From Sindora glabra (Eukaryota > Streptophyta > Magnoliopsida > Fabales > Fabaceae), in assembly GCA_020226215.1 (NCBI GenBank), contig CM035233.1:76575317-76639316 (forward strand): a DNA stretch of 64,000 bases, in the 5' to 3' direction. The notes beneath the pieces were generated by a model, which was not told where the DNA came from, ran no database searches, and saw nothing but the letters and a program-made list of their open reading frames with translations. How positions within the stretch are numbered: the stretch's first letter is position 1; the number at the start of each line of letters is the position of its first letter. The position numbers and the translations under genes were made by a program. Positions 61,085-64,000 of the stretch are shown piece after piece.

Positions 61085-62540
61085 GACTTTAAAATGATGT
61101 TCATGATAAGGTAGTGGTTATTGATTTGAGTGACTATTAACTGACTATACTTAAAAGGCTTGATAGTATTATCATTAACTGTTAATTGATTATGATTGGA
61201 TTACAATGTTAAATGATACAGTTGTATTGTGATTAAATTTATAATATCATGTGTATAATGGAATGTGTTGAAAAATATAGTACAAACCATTTTATGATAG
61301 GATTGAATGTTTATGACCATGCAAAAGAGTATAATAAAGTTATTATATTCCATTATTTATCTTGATATTGATATGTGAGGATGAATAAATTATTTGCTTC
61401 ATATAGAAAATGAATTGTGATTATCTTATGTAAAGCTTGAGCTCTAATGTGAACTATGCCATGAGTAATGTTAAGATTGTGAAATGTGATGGGGGTAATA
61501 ATATGAATACTAAATGAAGATTTTCTAGTAAAAAGCTTGTAGAGGCTGTAAGGCAAACTCTAAAGGGATAAGAATAAAAAGCTTATGGAGGGTATAAGGT
61601 TAATTCGGGAGTATATGCATGTATATTTAGTTTAAATTACTCTGTGATATGATGTGGAATTGATATTTAGTTATCCTTGAATATTTCTGTTTAATATGAT
61701 TATAATGATGTGGTTATGATTGAGACTGGTAGCTACCTGAGAATAAGGCGATTGGCCATAAATAAATTTTTGAGATGATTAATGTTTAAAACTATGAATT
61801 TTGAATGACTATGTATGAAACAATGTTTTTAGGAGTCCTATTCCACTGGTAATATTGAATTAACTTTTTTGGATATTATAATTGGATTGAGTGATGGTGA
61901 AGTTATGAATAACTTCTTTTTGAGTTCTATTATTTATGTATGTGTGATTGTTGACACAAGCAAGAGTATAGGAGTATGATTTTTAGATTGTTAAGTAAGG
62001 TAAGATTGTCAGGTATAAATACTAGAAATCATTTAATAATTATTTTATCTTGCTATTTGGATTAATTGTAATCATTTACCAATAATATTTTCTTTTATAG
62101 ATATGTATTCACTGAAATTCTAAATATCATTCTTTTTTTTAATATTTTTAGGATTTAACTTGAGAATATTAAGTTATATAGTTTAAGCAGAAGTTAAAGG
62201 CAATCTAAAAAGAACTTGATATTTTAGATTGAGTTAAGATTCTATTAGAACTAAATTCAAGGATTAGATATAAAGATAAAGTTAATTATATGCTTGATGT
62301 GTTGAATTGTTTATCTATATATATGTTTTGAGGTTATTGTTAAGTTGTATGTAAAACAAGTTATGTGATTTAGAGTGTGTGATCTTTGGGAAATGTCTAA
62401 AAAATAGGAGACTATGTCTATTTTTTTCATAAAATTTCTAGTGAATTTTAAGTTAAATAGTATCAAGGCTGGTGGAAATTTAATAGTATGATCCATGTTG
62501 ATCATGATTAGATTTAGGTCATGACACTTGTTTTAAAATT
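61085..62540 (+). mobile_element. Probable Ty3-gypsy LTR remnant
   Basis: Non-coding sequence with features often seen in plant gypsy LTRs. These are a repeated gtaaaaagcttgtagaggctgtaagg / ataaaaagcttatggagggtataagg pair (61528-61600) and a gagactggtagctacctgagaataaggcg stretch (~61720-61750). It has a likely end at ttaggtcatgaca (~62515-62526), followed by attggcatagag, which resembles a degraded tggtatcagag primer-binding site. The start is not identified. Confidence 0.45.
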
Positions 62541-63258
62541 GGCATAGAGAAATAAGGAAACACATGAGTTACAATTAATGAGGGAGAACTAGTGTGAGCA
62601 TTATACATATTAGTTAGGGAGTCGTTGCATCTAGATGTCGCGGTTACTTATTAAATTCTTATTTCTTAATTTTAATTACTATAGGAAAAACTTTTTACTT
62701 ATACTATCATTTTTTTGGTTGAAATTTTAAAGGAAAAAATACTAGAAGTGGTCACCAAGTAATTATTGTAGTCTGTTAATGCCTCCAACTACTCGATGAG
62801 AGGTCTAACATAAATCGATGACCTTTAGGAAATGTCTAAAAAAAGAAGAGATTATGTCCATTTTTTTCACAAAATTTCTAGTGAATTTTAAGTTAAATAG
62901 TATCAAGGCTAATGGAAATTATATAGCATAATCCACATCAATCATGATCAGGTTTAGGTCGTGACACTTGTTTTAAAATTGGCATAGAGAAATAAGGAAG
63001 CAGGTGAGTTACAATTGATGAAGGAGAACTAGTGTGAGCATTATAAATATTATTTGGGGAGTGGTTGCATTCGGATATCGTGATTGCTTATTAAATTCTT
63101 ATTTCTTAATTTTAATTACTATAGGAAAAACCTTTTACTTATACCATCATTTTTCTGGTTGAAAATTTAAAGGAAAAAATATTGGAACTAGTCATCAAGC
63201 AATTATTATAGTCTGGTAATGCCTCCAGCTACTTGATGAAAGGTCTAACACAGATCGA
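62381..63258. repeat. 439-base tandem duplication
   Basis: Two direct copies with a 439-base period: gaaatgtctaaaaaa at 62390 and 62829, gacacttgttttaaaattgg in both, gaactagtgtgagcatta in both. They end in aggtctaaca(t/c)a(a/g)atcgatga. The copies have diverged by scattered substitutions. The unit spans an apparent LTR end and primer-binding-site-like motif. Confidence 0.85.
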
Positions 63259-64000
63259 TGAGAGGTTGGCGTAGATCAATAAGCTTACAATTACCGATAA
63301 GGTGCCGAGCACTCATTAAAGGCATAAGAAAGTAGTTGACTTCATGTATTTGCAATAATGTCATATGTTACCTTTAGTAATAACTTATCAACTGTAACAT
63401 TTCCTTTGAGATAGCAATAAGATATAGGATTAGAAAAGGATGTGCAAAGCTAAATTTTCCAAAGTTAGCAGGTCATCCATGTGTAGTACTAGTGTGTCGC
63501 CTATTAGGAGTAATTATACCAGCATACCCAAGGCGAAGCTTATAATGTTGTATAAGGCTTTACAAACTATATTAGGGACTACTCTACCCCATCCTACACC
63601 TGCCTCTTCCTTTTTAGCTCTTAGATGTCCCTACCCTAATAATATCGATTAAATTCGATTGGCAACCACCTCCACCTTATGCCTAGCTTTAATGTTTGGC
63701 TTTCAATGATATAGTTGATAACACCAATGATTATCTCATTTAGCAAATTTTCATATTGTACATTATTTTTTTAGTTACTTTATATTGTTACACATTGATA
63801 TTATGGTAATTTGTTGTTATATATTATTAATGGTTTTACTTTATATGTTTCATTTTTGTCTCATTTAGTATCATTATTAATATAAAAATACTTCTAAATA
63901 ATTAATAATTATAAAAAATGTTCAGAAATATTGTAATTTTACTTTATAATACTTGCTATTAATATTGCTAACATAAATAAAAAATTTATTAAAAATAAAT
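63259..64000. other. Intergenic, nothing recognised
   Basis: A 70-codon open frame (63440-63652) has low-complexity Ser/Pro composition and no recognised motif. The remainder is AT-rich and is probably retroelement-derived. Confidence 0.4.

Noticed and set aside
1..64000. CRISPR arrays, operons, rRNA or tRNA genes
   Set aside because: None seen. The direct repeats are tandem duplications or transposon ends; I saw no tRNA cloverleaf or rRNA sequence by eye, though a tRNAscan run would be decisive.

Overview
The window is nuclear DNA of a flowering plant, most likely a eudicot. It is very AT-rich, its genes are split by short GT-AG (and two GC-AG) introns, one gene encodes a transit-peptide-bearing photosystem I subunit, and the intergenic space is packed with retrotransposon, hAT, PIF/Harbinger and MITE debris. 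I cannot name the species from the sequence alone.

Four genes look intact. They are a GDT1/UPF0016-type cation transporter (+, 19840-31040, 9 exons), psaL for photosystem I subunit XI (-, 33992-34877, 2 exons), a seipin of the short SEIPIN1 type (-, 40531-41718, 2 exons) and an eIF5-mimic/BZW W2-domain protein (-, 49543-53778, 8 exons). I rebuilt exon joins by reading frame and splice sites, and all four give proteins of normal family length. Three further genes are broken. Allantoinase (-, 16196-18191) has lost a splice donor, carries two stops and lacks most of the catalytic domain. A METHYLENE BLUE SENSITIVITY (MBS)-type zinc-finger gene (+, 38802-39100) has two frame breaks. Isopentenyl-diphosphate isomerase (-, 47937-48161) is reduced to its first coding segment.

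Layout: 1-7.2 kb is decayed Ty3-gypsy-like sequence, with two LTR-like arms facing each other at the left edge. 7.2-16.2 kb has no supported gene but carries MITEs. 16.2-19.6 kb holds the allantoinase remnant. 19.8-31.0 kb is the GDT1-like gene, whose fifth intron has grown to 8.5 kb through a 4.2-kb PIF/Harbinger element (TSD TTA) and a 3.8-kb copia-type LTR element without gag-pol (TSD TGCTC), itself hit by a smaller DNA element. 31-34 kb is AT-rich and ends in psaL. 35-38.6 kb holds a foldback repeat. 38.8-41.7 kb holds the MBS-seipin pair. 42-47.9 kb is LTR-derived, with a 1.66-kb solo LTR (TSD ATTTT) and several tandem duplications. 47.9-54 kb holds the isomerase remnant and the eIF5-mimic. 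54.3-59.9 kb is a complete-ended but coding-dead hAT element (TSD TTTAAAAT). 59.9-64 kb is LTR debris with a 439-bp tandem duplication.

The genes do not form a pathway. Their order looks like old plant synteny: from memory, MBS2, seipin1 and IPP1 sit at Arabidopsis At5g16470, At5g16460 and At5g16440, while the GDT1-like and eIF5-mimic genes match At5g36290 and At5g36230. I found no new biological system. The most informative observations are gene decay inside that syntenic block, the transposon-swollen intron, and mobile elements whose exact boundaries and target-site duplications can be read.
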